A stretch of 64,000 nt of DNA, taken from Parasponia andersonii (lineage: Eukaryota > Streptophyta > Magnoliopsida > Rosales > Cannabaceae). Made by a program: the position numbers and the translations under genes. The stretch is taken from contig JXTB01000309.1 in the NCBI GenBank assembly GCA_002914805.1, positions 229,632 to 293,631 on the forward strand, read 5' to 3'. Positions 21,559 to 33,365 of this stretch are shown here, piece after piece (the first letter of the stretch is position 1; every line of letters begins with the position of its first letter). The notes below the pieces were generated by a model. That model had not been told where the DNA came from. It did no database searches and saw only the letters and a list, made by a program, of their open reading frames with translations.

Positions 21559-23800
21559 CTATCCACCTCGCTTCATACTACAAATAGAAAGTAAATCCCT
21601 AATTCTGGTGGGAGAAATTCCCTTACCAAAATAGATATTAGACTTCTTCCAATTAACCAGCCAACCCGAAAGGGACCTATACAACTCAAAAGCTGAATAA
21701 ATAACTCTCAGGTTCTTTTGTGAAGCTTGAAAGAAAATAAGAACATCATCCGCGTATAAAAAGTGGGTCAAAGCACTCTTACCACGAGGTGGAGAGATAG
21801 AATCAATAGCTCTTGTACTAAAAAGATGAGTCAAGTAACGACTCAAAAAGTCCTCTACAAGGCAAAAAAGGAGAGGAGAGAGAGGATCATCTTACCTGAC
21901 CTCACAAGAGCATGAAAAGTAACTGTGAGGGACCCTATCTAGAAGGATTGAAATATAGGCAAAACTAAAGATGGTCAAGACCCAAGCAAAACCAAAGGAC
22001 CTGAGTACCTCTAAAATAAAGGACCAACGAATAGAGTCAAAAGCCTTGCGAATATCAATCTTTAAAGCAGCATGACCATCGAAAGTCGAATTACTTAAAG
22101 AGTTAAAACACTTCCATCCACCTGCCTTGCACAAACCTAAACTGATTCAAAAAGATAATTCAAGAACTAATAGGTCTCAGCCTAGTAGCAAAAATCTTAG
22201 TAATGATCTTGAAGAAGAAATTTCCTAAAGCAATAGACAGAAATTGCTCAATCTTATTTGCCTTTGTAACCTTAGGGATAACGACTATAAAATTAGAATT
22301 AATACTAGAGAACATCTTACCGGTACAAAAAAACTCCTGGACTGCCAAGACAAAATCATTACCCATAATAGGTCAGCAACTATGGAAAAATCTCCCAATG
22401 TAGATATCTGGGCCAGGTGCACTAGAAGGATATTTATCAAAAATAATGTTTCTAATTTCTTGCTCATGAGGAAGACTCATCAAGCAAGTATTATCATGTT
22501 CGGTAACCAAAGTGGGAACATGCTCTCGAATAATGGAGAAATCAGTTGGTGAATAATTCGGCTCAAAAAACAAAGAAGCATAAAAGTCAATGATATAAGC
22601 TGCAATACGATCTGGACCAGTCATAATCTTGTCATTGATAATCAAAGAAGACAAAAGCTTATTAAATTTACGTCTTTTAAGAGTCGCATGATAAAAAGAT
22701 GAGTTACGATCCCTTATTCTAACTAATGAATATGACACTCGTCTCACAGAAAAGAATCATGCAAAGTTAAAGCATTATCTAGAGCAGCCAAAGTATCAAC
22801 CTCTTCCCGAAAGATCTCCTTAGAAAAGTCATTTATTTGCAACATGTTCTGAATTTCCGTAATCTTATCCGTAGCCACAGTAACTTTGGTAGACAAATTA
22901 CCGAAAACTTCCTAATTCCAATCTCGGAGAGAAGTTTTGAAAAGTTTGAGTTTCTATAAAAGACAAGATGTGGGGCAACCAGAAACTTGGGAAGACCAGC
23001 TAGAAACTAAATCGAAGAAGGTGGGGTCATCCACTCAAACATTCTAAAAATGAAAAGATCGAGGACAAGGAGCTCTCGAATCTTTTCCAAGCAAGAGAAG
23101 AGAATAGTGATCTGAATGCAGACGAGGTAAAGTACTAAAAGACAAATTAGACCAGAAATTAATAAACTTAGATGTACATAAAGCTTTGTCTAAACGAGAG
23201 AGAACGAGACCTCTCACTCTTCTACCAATCCTAGTGTAGAAAGAACTCCTAGTGTCCAAATCAGTAAGAGTAGAAACACCCAAAAAACCGGTAAATTCAA
23301 AACAAAAAGTGGAGTATATAGTACCTGTTATCTCATGAGATTCCAAAACAACGTTAAAATTACCCAAAACATGCTAAATAGGAACAGCTATGTCCAAAAG
23401 AGAACTTCAAAGCTTTCTCCTAGAAGAAGAAGAAGAAGAAGAAGAAGAAGAAGAAGAAGAAGAAGAAGAAGAAGCACCATAAACAAAGGAATAGCAAATT
23501 ATTAACATATTCACCATAACCTCAAGAGAGATATATTACGAGTGATTACAAATGACTAGTAGAATTTGAATTCTAATTGAAGCAAAAACCTAAATAGTAA
23601 GGATGTCCACCTCGTTAATACAAACTAAAGACAAACCAAGACTAGTCCAAAAAGAGTCTGAAATAGCATGAAAATAACAAGGTGTCACATTCAAACACAT
23701 AAAATCTGGTTTATAACGAAGACAAAAGTCTTTAAGAGTTAATTAGGTACTTCTATTAGAAATATCTCCACAGTTCTAATAAATTACCTTTATTTAGAAA
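21559..23800 (-). pseudogene. LINE ORF2: endonuclease and reverse transcriptase, broken
   Basis: The endonuclease starts near 23800. Piece 23367-23044 has GNFNVVLESHE and ends LPRLHSDHYSLLLLG, typical of the AP-endonuclease fold with its SDH motif. A (GAA)n run (23423-23474) has expanded within the endonuclease region. Reverse transcriptase pieces: 22747-22373, 22366-22160 (NSNFIVVIPKV...), 22134-21892 (KIDIRKAFDSIRWSF, with the first catalytic Asp) and 21846-21559 (HFLYADDVLIFF). The YADD box, at 21745-21756, is intact. Pieces lie in different frames or are separated by stops, so no full enzyme can be made from this copy. Confidence 0.85.
23423..23474. repeat. (GAA)n microsatellite inside LINE ORF2
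   Basis: About 17 trinucleotide units of AGA/GAA on the plus strand (TTC on the coding minus strand), placed within the endonuclease part of the LINE. Confidence 0.9.
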
Positions 23801-23894
23801 CAAGCTACTGAGCAACCCGAGGGGGCAACATCGGAGTCAAATACCTAGTCCTTTTAGATGTTGCTCCCATCCCATTAGAATCATCAGACACTTC

Positions 23895-25364
23895 TTAAAA
23901 AGAGAAATTCACAACATTTTTATGAGAAAGAGCTAGATCAACCCTTGCCCTATTTTTCTTGCTATAACTCATATTCAAATCAAAGTCTTTTGCAGTCTTA
24001 AAGCTAGATAGTTTTTCTGAAGAATCTGGAGAGTGAATAGAATTCTTAGAACCACTAGGATCAGCCACCACCAAATGATTTTGAGAAAGCATGATAGTCT
24101 CACTAATGTCATCAATGTTCTGAATCTTCTTTTTTTCCTTTTTCAGGCTCGACCTCATTATTTATCCCAAGATTATTATCTAGAAGTGAAATAAAATTCT
24201 TAATGGGTATCTCCTTTAAATTAGTGACCAGTGCCTTAGTAGAAATAACATTAGATAGAACGACTTGAGTAGGAGTCTCTGTAGCCTTGAGAGATTTGGT
24301 ACGAGGTCTATAAACTTGTTTACGAATTCTAGAACATTCTTGAGTCATCTTAGAATCATCCTCAATAGCAGCCCCAATCTTATGGCCATGCCTACAAGAA
24401 GAAACTACATGACCAATAGTTTGACATATAGAGCAGAAGTCTAGGAGTCGTTCATACTCTAAAGGAATAAAGAAATAATCATTACCAACTTCTACTATTA
24501 GAGAATGTGAAATGGGATGGGAAAAGTCCATATCAATAAGAATCCTTGCAAAATGGCCAAACTCACCCTTAAGTATCATTTCATCAAATCGTATAGGAAC
24601 ACTAACTCCACGGGCCAAATCAAAAAGGTTTTGATGATCTTAATAAACCCATGGTAATTCATGAAATCACACCTATACTTGAGTATTGGTTGAGTTTTGA
24701 GTTTTTAGGTTAAAATTGGGATACCAAGGTTGAAGATATAGTATCTCTGGTTTTAAACTTAAAGAACCCAAACCCCACACCTTTAGTTTTTCCTCCTCTG
24801 AAGATAAAAGAATGTGAAAAAATCCTTTACCTAAAGAGATAAAACGCCATGGGGAAGCAAGATGCCATTCCACGGGGTTTCACCCCTAGTTAAGAAAACA
24901 TGTCTATTAAGCGAAAATTGATATAATTTCATGTGTTTTTTCAAAACTTGTTCATTTACCCGCACACAGACATAATTCCCCTTAATACTTTACTTGGATA
25001 ACTCTGGAGCAATAATAGAAGCATGAGGCATGATAATCTCAGGAGGAGGCAAGACTGTGGAAGTATTAATATCATGCTCAACATGTGGGGAAGAACTTAA
25101 AATTTGAGCATAAGAGGGACCAGCACGATTTCCCTTTCTTTGTCATAATTCTGAAATTCCTGTACCACGTGCTTAACTACTTAAAAGCAAAGTAGTCGCT
25201 AGACCACCAGAAAGGTTAGCAGCCATCAAAGTTTCATTAGATCCTCCAACTACATCTATTTTAGAACCAAAATTAATAAGTGAAGAGCCACTAGCCATAA
25301 GTGAAGTAAAATCTTTTGTATGAAAAGAGAATAGTTCCTTATGACCAAATACTTCATTAGCCAT
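23895..25364 (-). pseudogene. LINE ORF1 (nucleic-acid-binding protein), broken
   Basis: Fragments in order: 25364-25173 (starts MANEVFGHKELFSFHTK), 24873-24673 (EWHLASPWRF...GKGFFHILLSSEE...LQPWYPNF, like the DUF4283 domain found in plant LINE ORF1), 24618-24112 with a zinc knuckle CSICQTIGHVVSSC (CX2CX4HX4C intact), and 24158-23895, a lysine- and serine-rich tail. Pieces are separated by stops and frameshifts. In plant L1-type elements this protein binds the element RNA during retrotransposition. Domain calls are from pattern memory. Confidence 0.75.
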
Positions 25365-25660
25365 AACTAGTCACAATGCCAAATGGCCACAACGGCACAC
25401 CCCAACACCTACCAAACAACAAGAACGGGCCACAAGCAACAAGAAACGCAAAATATAAAGACAAAAACAAGGACAAAGAAACCACAACAGGTCTCGTGAG
25501 ACTCAATCACCAAAACTACTAATTTCTTTCATAATAATTATAAACCAAAGTTTTTACCTCAAAATTCCTTTAAAAAATTCTAAATTAAAGATTCAAACAC
25601 CTCACAAGTGTGTCATCGAATACAAGGTGTGTATGAACCTATTTCAAACAAAACAACGCA

Positions 25661-25665
25661 TTCAA
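25661..25665. repeat. Target site duplication TTCAA, left copy
   Basis: TTCAA directly precedes the TG of the 5' LTR. The same five bases directly follow the CA of the 3' LTR at 33361-33365. A 5-bp duplication is standard for LTR retrotransposon integrase. Confidence 0.85.
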
Positions 25666-25752
25666 TGTAATAACCTGTTTTTTTTAATGGTAAAATGGTC
25701 ATTTGACAAGTTTTTTTTTTTAAATAAAAAACAAATTACATATATATATATC

Positions 25753-25794
<42 letters not shown>

Positions 25795-27882
25795 TTTCCC
25801 CTCTCCCTCCCGATCTCCCCTTCTCCCTCTCGCTCTCACTCGTTTCTCTCAGCCGAAGGAGGACGAACGAACGCCGGAGTCACCGCAGCCACCGTCTGGT
25901 CCGCCAGGCCACCGGCGGAGTCCTCGCACTGCCAGCAACTCATTTTGCTCATCCCCGGTTGCCGCCGAGCTCCCACTCGCCGGAAAACACCAATAATGGC
26001 CGTTTTGGAGTTTTCGTCACCGGCGACGATTCTGGCCGTTTCAAGCCGTGTTCTTAGGTTTGTTGTGTTCATATCGTCGCAAGGATCATCAAGGTATATA
26101 TTTCACAATCCCATTTTGCCCGGATTGAAAGTTGCCATTTTTGGGTGTTTTTGAGTTTCGAATTAGATTTCGTTTTTGTTGTCATTTTTGAAATGTACTC
26201 GGAAAATGGAGAAGTTTGATATATATATATATTGTGTCGTTTGGTGATCGGCACGAAAATCGAGATCAGACGGTCGAGATTTTTTCTCGTTTTGCATGCC
26301 ACCGGTTCAGTGTGAGTCCGGACCCGAATTGGACACTTCATATGTCTAATCTAGCTATTTTGGGTGCTAGGAATTTAGTGAAGAGATCTGTTTGTGGAGT
26401 TGAAGCTCCGGTACGAAGTTGGTTTTTCGCAAGAGGACGATCGAGGGCGTGGGATTAGTTTCCGACCCTCCGAGTGATCATCCAATGACACCTTGAGCAT
26501 CCAATTGCATGGTATCGATATTCTAGTGAGGTAGGGATTCGGTTACCTCTCTTTTACGTCATTTTGAATAAAACTTATTTTCTGCAACATATGAGAATGA
26601 ATGTGATTTTAGAACTTTGAAATATCCGTGATGGAATTGAATGGTATGATTATATATTGGATATGTTAAAATAGGGCCGTTATGCTGCCCATTTTTCTAC
26701 AAAATTTAATGAATTATTTTATTAAAAACCAGAGCATCATTTGAGTTTAAATTACTGCATGGCTACTTTTACACATCAGTTCAGAGTACACGTGTCATAA
26801 GATCACACATGAGTCCCAGGTTAGCATCATGGGGTTTTTACAGTGTGGCGCTGCGGCCCCACCGACGGTGAGAGTCTATGAACCCGCGCGAGATTTTTCT
26901 TTCGATTACCTCCCTATTCGGTAGGCGTAGGCAATGCGGTTGCCTCTCCAGATTTGATAGGCGACACACGGGTGTCCCCTCCGGTTATGGGCTAAGTGTC
27001 AGGCAGGCTGTATGGCACATGTAGTACCAACACCCTGATTTCCATTGATGAGAGATGGTGAACTCATGGGTATGGGTGGATTTGTGTCATGTATTTGTGG
27101 GCTAATTAATTTTGAGATATTATGTTTTCGGTACCTCTATATATATGTATGTGCATATGGACTCTTAGTTTTGGATATTTTTATGAATATATGCATATAT
27201 GGTTTTGAAAAGTTATTTTGAATTAAACTAACCATGCAGGGGTTTTCCATCGCTAAAAGGATTGAATTGAGGTAACAGCTTTCCTACTTAGCTTTCCAGC
27301 TCACCTCTTCTCTTTTTCCCCCCCTTTCAGGCGATCACTTGCTCGATGGCTAGGCGAGTCATTTGGCTTAGGCTCGTGGTCTTATTCCTCCTTGGGTTGG
27401 TACTTTTCCTTGTCTCACTCTTTCTCCATGTCTAACTGTTTAGCCAAGTCCTTTGAATCTACTAAGTGAATGTTCGAGGATGTATTTATTTCCATTTGAG
27501 GATTTGGTGTATAAATGGGACTCTATAGTTCCCAAGGAGTATATTTTTAAAGTTTTAAGTACTTGGAATTTGATTTATCTTGTAAATTAATTTTTGAACT
27601 CTTCGACTCAAGATTTACGAATCTCATTTTAATTAACACTAAAGTTTTTATTAAATCAAGTTTTTGTATAAATTAACTATGTTTTATCAAATTTTAATTG
27701 GTTTCTTAATAAATTAAACTAAAGATGTATTCCTTTTTATATAGGATTTCTAATGAGTCAAGGACCAAAATGAAATATCCAAGTACTGGGTTTTCTCCGA
27801 ATTTTGTAAATTTTTTATACTTTATATTAATTTACACTCAAAATTACTAAAAAGTCACGGCCTAGGATTTTGGGTCGTGATA
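25666..27882 (+). repeat. 5' LTR of the LARD
   Basis: Begins TGTAATAACCTG and ends GGGTCGTGATA, where the terminal CA of the 3' LTR has become TA. A (CT)n run lies at 25757-25788, followed by a GC-rich leader (25850-26060). It is 2217 bp, longer than the 3' LTR because the latter lacks about 215 bases (26937-27151 here). The 175-residue frame at 25627-26154 starts upstream of the LTR and is not a gene. Confidence 0.88.
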
Positions 27883-27886
27883 GAAT

Positions 27887-27898
27887 TGGTATCAGAGC
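27887..27898 (+). other. Primer binding site, complementary to initiator Met-tRNA 3' end
   Basis: TGGTATCAGAGC, the common plant LTR-retrotransposon primer site, four bases after the 5' LTR end. Confidence 0.9.
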
Positions 27899-30800
27899 AC
27901 GACTTTAGATCCGTTTGGTATTGAGCCTGTGTAAGTTTTTAGTGTTTAAAAATATTTTAGAAATGGTTTTGATAAATACCTCATACATCACTTAGGGATT
28001 GGCTAGATAAGTTACTTTTGCTCCACTTCCTTCCAAGTCTTCTCTTAAACTTTTTCATAGCGAAATTCTGGTCTCTTTGGGATGGTGACTTCCCAGGAGT
28101 GTCAGTCTCTGAAGTGTCAGGTTGACATGAGACTATTGATTTCCGCTCTTAGCGTAATCCTTCATTTCGAATGGACATTCGTTGTTATACTCTCCCGTCT
28201 ATTCAGGTTGTAGGCTATATGAACCTCGTAGGTTCTAAGGTAGCAATCTGATATCTTGTGTCTTGGTTGTTGTGTTTTCACCTTCCTTGTGGATTGTCTA
28301 TGTGTTGTCCATTGGGTGCTGGTTATCTCTTTTGATTGCAGCATTTGTTTATGGTTGTTTTTACTTGGGGATTTCTGTTTATGATGCATTGATTTAGTGT
28401 TTGTACTTTAACTGATATGGCTTGACCTTATTGGTGTCTATTAGGCTGAGATAGTATTTTCTTGGAATTTGACACCTTCATGATCACTTGATTTGGATGC
28501 ATCATGACTTGGCTCTACATTTGAGTGTTTGCATTGATGANNNNNNNNNNNNNNNNNNNNNNNNNNNNNNNNNNNNNNNNNNNNNNNNNNNNNNNNNNNN
28601 NNNNNNNNNNNNNNNNNNNNNNNNNNNNNNNNNNNNNNNNNNNNNNNNNNNNNNNNNNNNNNNNNNNNNNNNNNNNNNNNNNNNNNNNNNNNNNNNNNNN
28701 NNNNNNNNNNNNNNNNNNNNNNNNNNNNNNNNNNNNNNNNNNNNNNNAATTGACTCATAGGTTTACTTGAGATATAAATGAATGAATGTAAGTTACTTAA
28801 GAAAAGTTTTGAATAAGGATATTCGCATGTTTGAATACTCGGAAATCTTTGGTGTGGATTGAAGATGATTTTGGGGGAAAATCATTAGCTTTGCGAGTGT
28901 GTTTGAAGATTTGTGCTTCTGATTTTCTCTAGAATGTATTGTTTACATAATGGAAATTTATATGACTGTTTGCGTTATGAAAATGTTTGAATTGAGAATT
29001 TTGATTTAAATTCTGTGCAGCTTGTCACTTGTGCCTTGGGTGTTCGATGGTTCCAATTGCATATTTCTTCTAAGCTTGCTTTGATGTAGTTTACCTTGTT
29101 GGTTAATGCATGGTTCCTTAGTATTTTTGGATTGTTCATTATAATGAATCACGTTAACTTAATTTCCCACGGTGTGAATGAATTGCATTGGAGTTATGCA
29201 GGACTTGTTTTAGTTGGGTCTTAGGCATTGTATGATTGGTTTTGGCCAGTCTCCCTAGTGTTGAGAAAACTTAGGAGGAGGATAAAATTTTGATTTACAA
29301 ATATCAATGAAAGGTATTGAGTTATATGACTTGGCTTTATGTTTAACAAGCCTTTAGTGGTGCATTTGAATATGTGATATTCTTCCTGTAGATTTGATTC
29401 TAGTTTTCCAGTGTATGGAGTTCATATATATGTTAATTAATTCGTTATGCCTAGTATAAATCTTTATGAACTTTTAATGCTTATTTTAAAGGGCTAAGTA
29501 AGAATCGATATTTGTTTTACCCACTTTGAGAAAATATTTTGTCAATGTTTCACACTTTAATATTTTCTATACTACCCAATTTTTTCTTTCGTACATTAAA
29601 AAAAAAGTGTGAACTTTCAAACTTTTTGAGAAACTTATTTAATTAGTTTGGAGAATATTTTGGAATTCTATAAAAATATTACATTGTGTTTAGTTGTGAT
29701 ATGGACTGAGACCTAAATTCCTTACTAATTTTGTAAAGAAAATCGACCATGGTGATTTAAATATGGCCTCATTTATTATTTTATCAAGTATGTATGATTT
29801 ACGTGATAAATGTCTGTTTTGTTAGTTATGTGGAACAAACTAGTGTCTTTTTCATGCATTCAAGATTTGTTTTACTAAATGGTTACTGTGTATCGCTCAA
29901 CCTTAGGTTGATGCTTGTGTTTACTAGAGATTTTCATCATATATGTATGGAGTGAAAGTTTTACTAAATGTTGATGTTGAATTGGATCTAATTCTCTTAT
30001 TGGATTTAAATTAGAAATAACTTGGTTATTGTTATATGGATAATGGTGATTGGACTGAAATCACTTAAGGATTTTTATCTTAAGAGTCGTTGGACTCTAC
30101 ATTTATATTATAAAGTGTACTCAAAGTTCAGGTATGGTTTACCTTTGGCCAGGGAGAAACCGTATTCTGAACTAGCGTAGTATTCTTAGGCCCCAACACT
30201 TTTTACATCCAATGTTTTCAAAATTGTTTATAAAAAAAAAAAAAAAAATTTGAAATGAGGCTTCATGGGAGACAGGCGTCACTCGAGGGTGGTACCAGGC
30301 AGCCTATCCTGTTAGAACCTTATTTCTGGGGCGTTAAGCGTCGATTTCAGTTATGTGCATAATTCTAGGACATTGGATTGTGTCCATGGAGTTCTCTTTA
30401 TATCAAGAACTTGTAGAGTCTTTGGGTCAGCATTCGTTCTGGTTTTCTTTAATGAGGCTTTACACTAGATAAAAGGTTTGAAATGCTTTTGAAACTTCCC
30501 ATGTTTGGATACTTGCATTTGAGATTGAGGTTTGCACTAATGTTTTGTGTTGGTGATTTCCTGTTTGGGTGTTCTAGTCTTGTGTTTGACTAGAAGTGGG
30601 TTGTGTTTTGTGTTATTCCTCGCTCTAATCGGAGAATAGAAAATGGTTGTGAACTATTGATCTCTCTTTGTCACCTCCAATCTCTAAACTCGTTCATCTT
30701 GTGTGGTGTAATACAAGGATCCTTATCCTTCGTTTTAAACTCTATTCTATTGTGTTCTGTGCTTGAAATGAGACTCTTATTGGAGTCATTGACTCGAAGA

Positions 30801-31295
30801 TTGTATAGGACCAGAAATTAGTTGTTGACAAATGGGTATGTCCCAGGAGATTATTGATCTGGTATGATCAAGGGGATGGTATTCTTGTATATGATATTTG
30901 GTCTGTTGTTCTAGTTTAGTGCCTTACAATCAGTGTTTAGAGTCCTGTATTCTCGGTTTCTAACCATGGTTATTACCATTATTTTTTGACTGTTCACATA
31001 CTTGAGGTTGTCGTTGCCAACTATGGTTGTTGAGATTCTCATACCTATTGTTGAGTCATCTTTTGATTATGTATCTCTTCGTGCACGCCCTTACACCATA
31101 TCATTGTGTGGTTCGGTATATTGGCAGGATTTTGACGCTAGGTGAGGAGTGTCTGTTTCACGCTTTCATTAACTCGCGTTCAGTTTTCTACTTATAAATT
31201 CTATAGTCAAGTATTCCCTACACTCTCAGTGGCTATTTTTTAAAATATTGCTCTTGCTCTCGGTTTGTATTTGAATTTCGGGATGAAATTCCTAT
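27899..31295 (+). other. Non-coding interior of the LARD, with a 207-N gap
   Basis: No frame resembles gag, protease, reverse transcriptase or integrase. The short frame at 30603-30821 has no motif. N at 28541-28747 hides about 200 bases, far too few to hold a gag-pol region. Frames drawn through the N run are meaningless. Confidence 0.75.
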
Positions 31296-31308
31296 AAGGA
31301 GGGGAGAA
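31296..31308 (+). other. Polypurine tract priming plus-strand DNA synthesis
   Basis: AAGGAGGGGAGAA sits immediately before the TG of the 3' LTR, as required for the plus-strand primer. Confidence 0.85.
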
Positions 31309-31398
31309 TGTAATAACCTGTTTTTTAAAGGGCAAAATGGTCATTTGACCAATTTTTTTTTTTTCTAAAAAAAATTAGATTACATATATATACATATC

Positions 31399-31436
<38 letters not shown>

Positions 31437-31879
31437 TTTCCCTTCTCCGTCCCGATCTCACCTTCTCTCTCCCGCTCTCACTCGTTGCTCTCGACTGAAG
31501 GAGGATGAACGAACGCCAGAGCCACCGCAGCCACCGTTCGGTCCGCCAGGCCACCGGCGGAGTCCTCCCGTGCTACCAGCAACTCGTTCTACCTGTCCCT
31601 GGTCCCTGTCGAGCTCCCCCTCGCCGAAAAACACCATTAATGGACGTTTTGGAGTTTTCGTCACCGGCAATGATTCTAGCTATTTCAAGCCGCGTTCTTG
31701 GGCTTGTTAGATTCGTATCGTCGCAAGGATCGTCAAGGTATATATTTCACGATCCCATTTTTCCCGGATTGAAAGTTGCTATTTTTGGATATTTTTGAGT
31801 TTCGAATTTTAGTTTTTAATCCGATCATTAGATTTCGTTTTTGTTGTCATTTTTGGAATATACTCAGAAAATGGAAAAG

Positions 31880-31912
<33 letters not shown>

Positions 31913-33360
31913 GTCGTTTGGTGATCGGCATGAAAATTGAGACCAGACAGTCGAGATTTTTTCTCGTTTTGCGTGCCACCGGTTCGATGTGGGCTCGGAC
32001 CTGAATTGGACACGTCATATGTCTAACCTAGCTATTTTGGGTGCTAGGAATTCAGTGAAGAAGTCCGTTTATGGAGTTGAAGCTCCAGTGTGAAGTTGGT
32101 TTTTCGCAAGAGGGCGATCGAGGGCGTGGGATTAGTTCCCGACCCTCCGAGTGATCATCTATCGGCACCTTGAGCATCCAATAGCGTGGTATCGCTATTC
32201 TAGTGAGGTAGGGATTTGGTTACCTCTCTTTTACGTCATTTTGAATAAAACTTATTTTCTGCAACATATAAGAACGGATGTGATTTTAGAACTTTTAAAT
32301 ATCTGTGATAGAATTGAATGGTATGATTTATATATTGGATATATTAAAATAGGGCTGTTATACTGCCCATTTTTCTACAAAATTTAATGAATTATTTTAT
32401 TAAAAACCAGAGCATCATTTAAACTTAAATTACTGCATGGCTACTTTTACACATCAGTTCAGAATACACGTGTTATAGGATCACACATGAGTCCCAGTTT
32501 AGGATCATAGGGTAAGTACAGTGTGGTGCTGCGGCCCCACTGACGGTGAGAGTCCGTGAACCCGTGTGGGGTTTTTCTTCTGATTACCTCCCCATTTGGC
32601 ATGCGTAGGCAATGTGCATATAGACTCTTAGTTTTGGATATTTTTATGAATATATGCACATATGGTTTTGAAAAGTTATTTTGAATTAAACTAACCTTGC
32701 AAGGGCTTTCCATCACTAAAAAGTTTTAATGGAGGTAACAGCATTCCTACTGAGCTTTCGAGCTCACCCCTTCTCTTTTTCCCCCCCTTTCAGGCGATCG
32801 CTCATTCGAGTCAGTTGTCTCGATAGCTAGGCAAGTCGTTTGGCTTAGGCTCGTGGTTTTATTCCTCCTTAGGTTGGTAGTTTTCCTTGTCTCACTCTTT
32901 CTTCATGTCTAACTATTTAGCCAAGTTTTTTGAATCTACTAAGTGAATGTATGAGGATGGATTTATTACTATTTGAGGATTTGGTGTATAAATGAGACCA
33001 TATATTTCTCAAGGAGTATATATTTACAGTTTTAAGTACTTGAAATTTGATTTATCCTTTAAATTATTGGACTCTCCGACTCAAGATTTAAGAACCTCAT
33101 TTTAATCAACGCTAAAGTTTTTATTAAATCAAGTTTTCGTACAAATTAACTATGTTTCATCAAATTTTAATTGGCATATCTCTCTTAATAAATTAAACTA
33201 AAGATGCATTCCCTTTTATGTAGGATTTTTAATGAGTCAATGACTAAAATGAAATATCCAAGTACTGGATTTTCTCTGAATTTTGTAAATTTTTTTACTT
33301 TATATTAATTTACACTCAAAATTACTAAAAAATCACAGCCTAAAATTTTGGGTCGTGACA
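31309..33360 (+). repeat. 3' LTR of the LARD
   Basis: 2052 bp, TGTAATAACCTG to GTCGTGACA. It aligns with the 5' LTR along its whole length with scattered substitutions, has its own (CT)n run (31403-31430) and an expanded (AT)n run (about 31881-31909), and lacks a roughly 215-bp block after GCAATG at about 32614. Confidence 0.88.
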
Positions 33361-33365
33361 TTCAA

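Larger units (their letters stand above)
19497..25520 (-). mobile_element. L1-type LINE (non-LTR retrotransposon), minus strand, multiply broken
   Basis: Read on the minus strand, the order is ORF1 (about 25364 to 23895), ORF2 endonuclease (about 23800-23044), reverse transcriptase (about 22747-21559), an RNase H remnant (about 19990-19900) and a 3' tail of ten A residues (T run at 19497-19506 on the plus strand). ORF2 is split by stops and frameshifts into at least six pieces. It is the same family as the plus-strand copy at 53,650-58,256. The 5' end is uncertain: 5' UTR-like sequence runs to at least 25520, and the LARD at 25,666 may have landed inside it. Confidence 0.85.
25666..33360 (+). 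mobile_element. Complete non-autonomous LTR retrotransposon (LARD type), 7.7 kb
   Basis: Two long LTRs (25666-27882, 31309-33360), a 5-bp target duplication TTCAA on both sides, a Met-tRNA primer site (TGGTATCAGAGC at 27887) and a polypurine tract (31296-31308) define a full element. The 3.4-kb interior has no gag or pol frame, even allowing for the 207-N gap, so it must have moved using another element's proteins. The end of the interior (GATGAAATTCCTATAAGGAGGGGAGAATG) closely resembles Del/Tekay chromovirus (Ty3-gypsy) elements, so I infer it derives from that lineage. Confidence 0.88.

Noticed and set aside
25627..26154. 175-residue plus-strand frame with a Ser/Leu run
   Set aside because: Begins upstream of the 5' LTR, crosses the LTR boundary and translates the CT microsatellite; the similar frame in the 3' LTR is not conserved as a protein.
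28441..28770. Frames drawn through the 207-N run
   Set aside because: Unknown bases cannot support a coding call.
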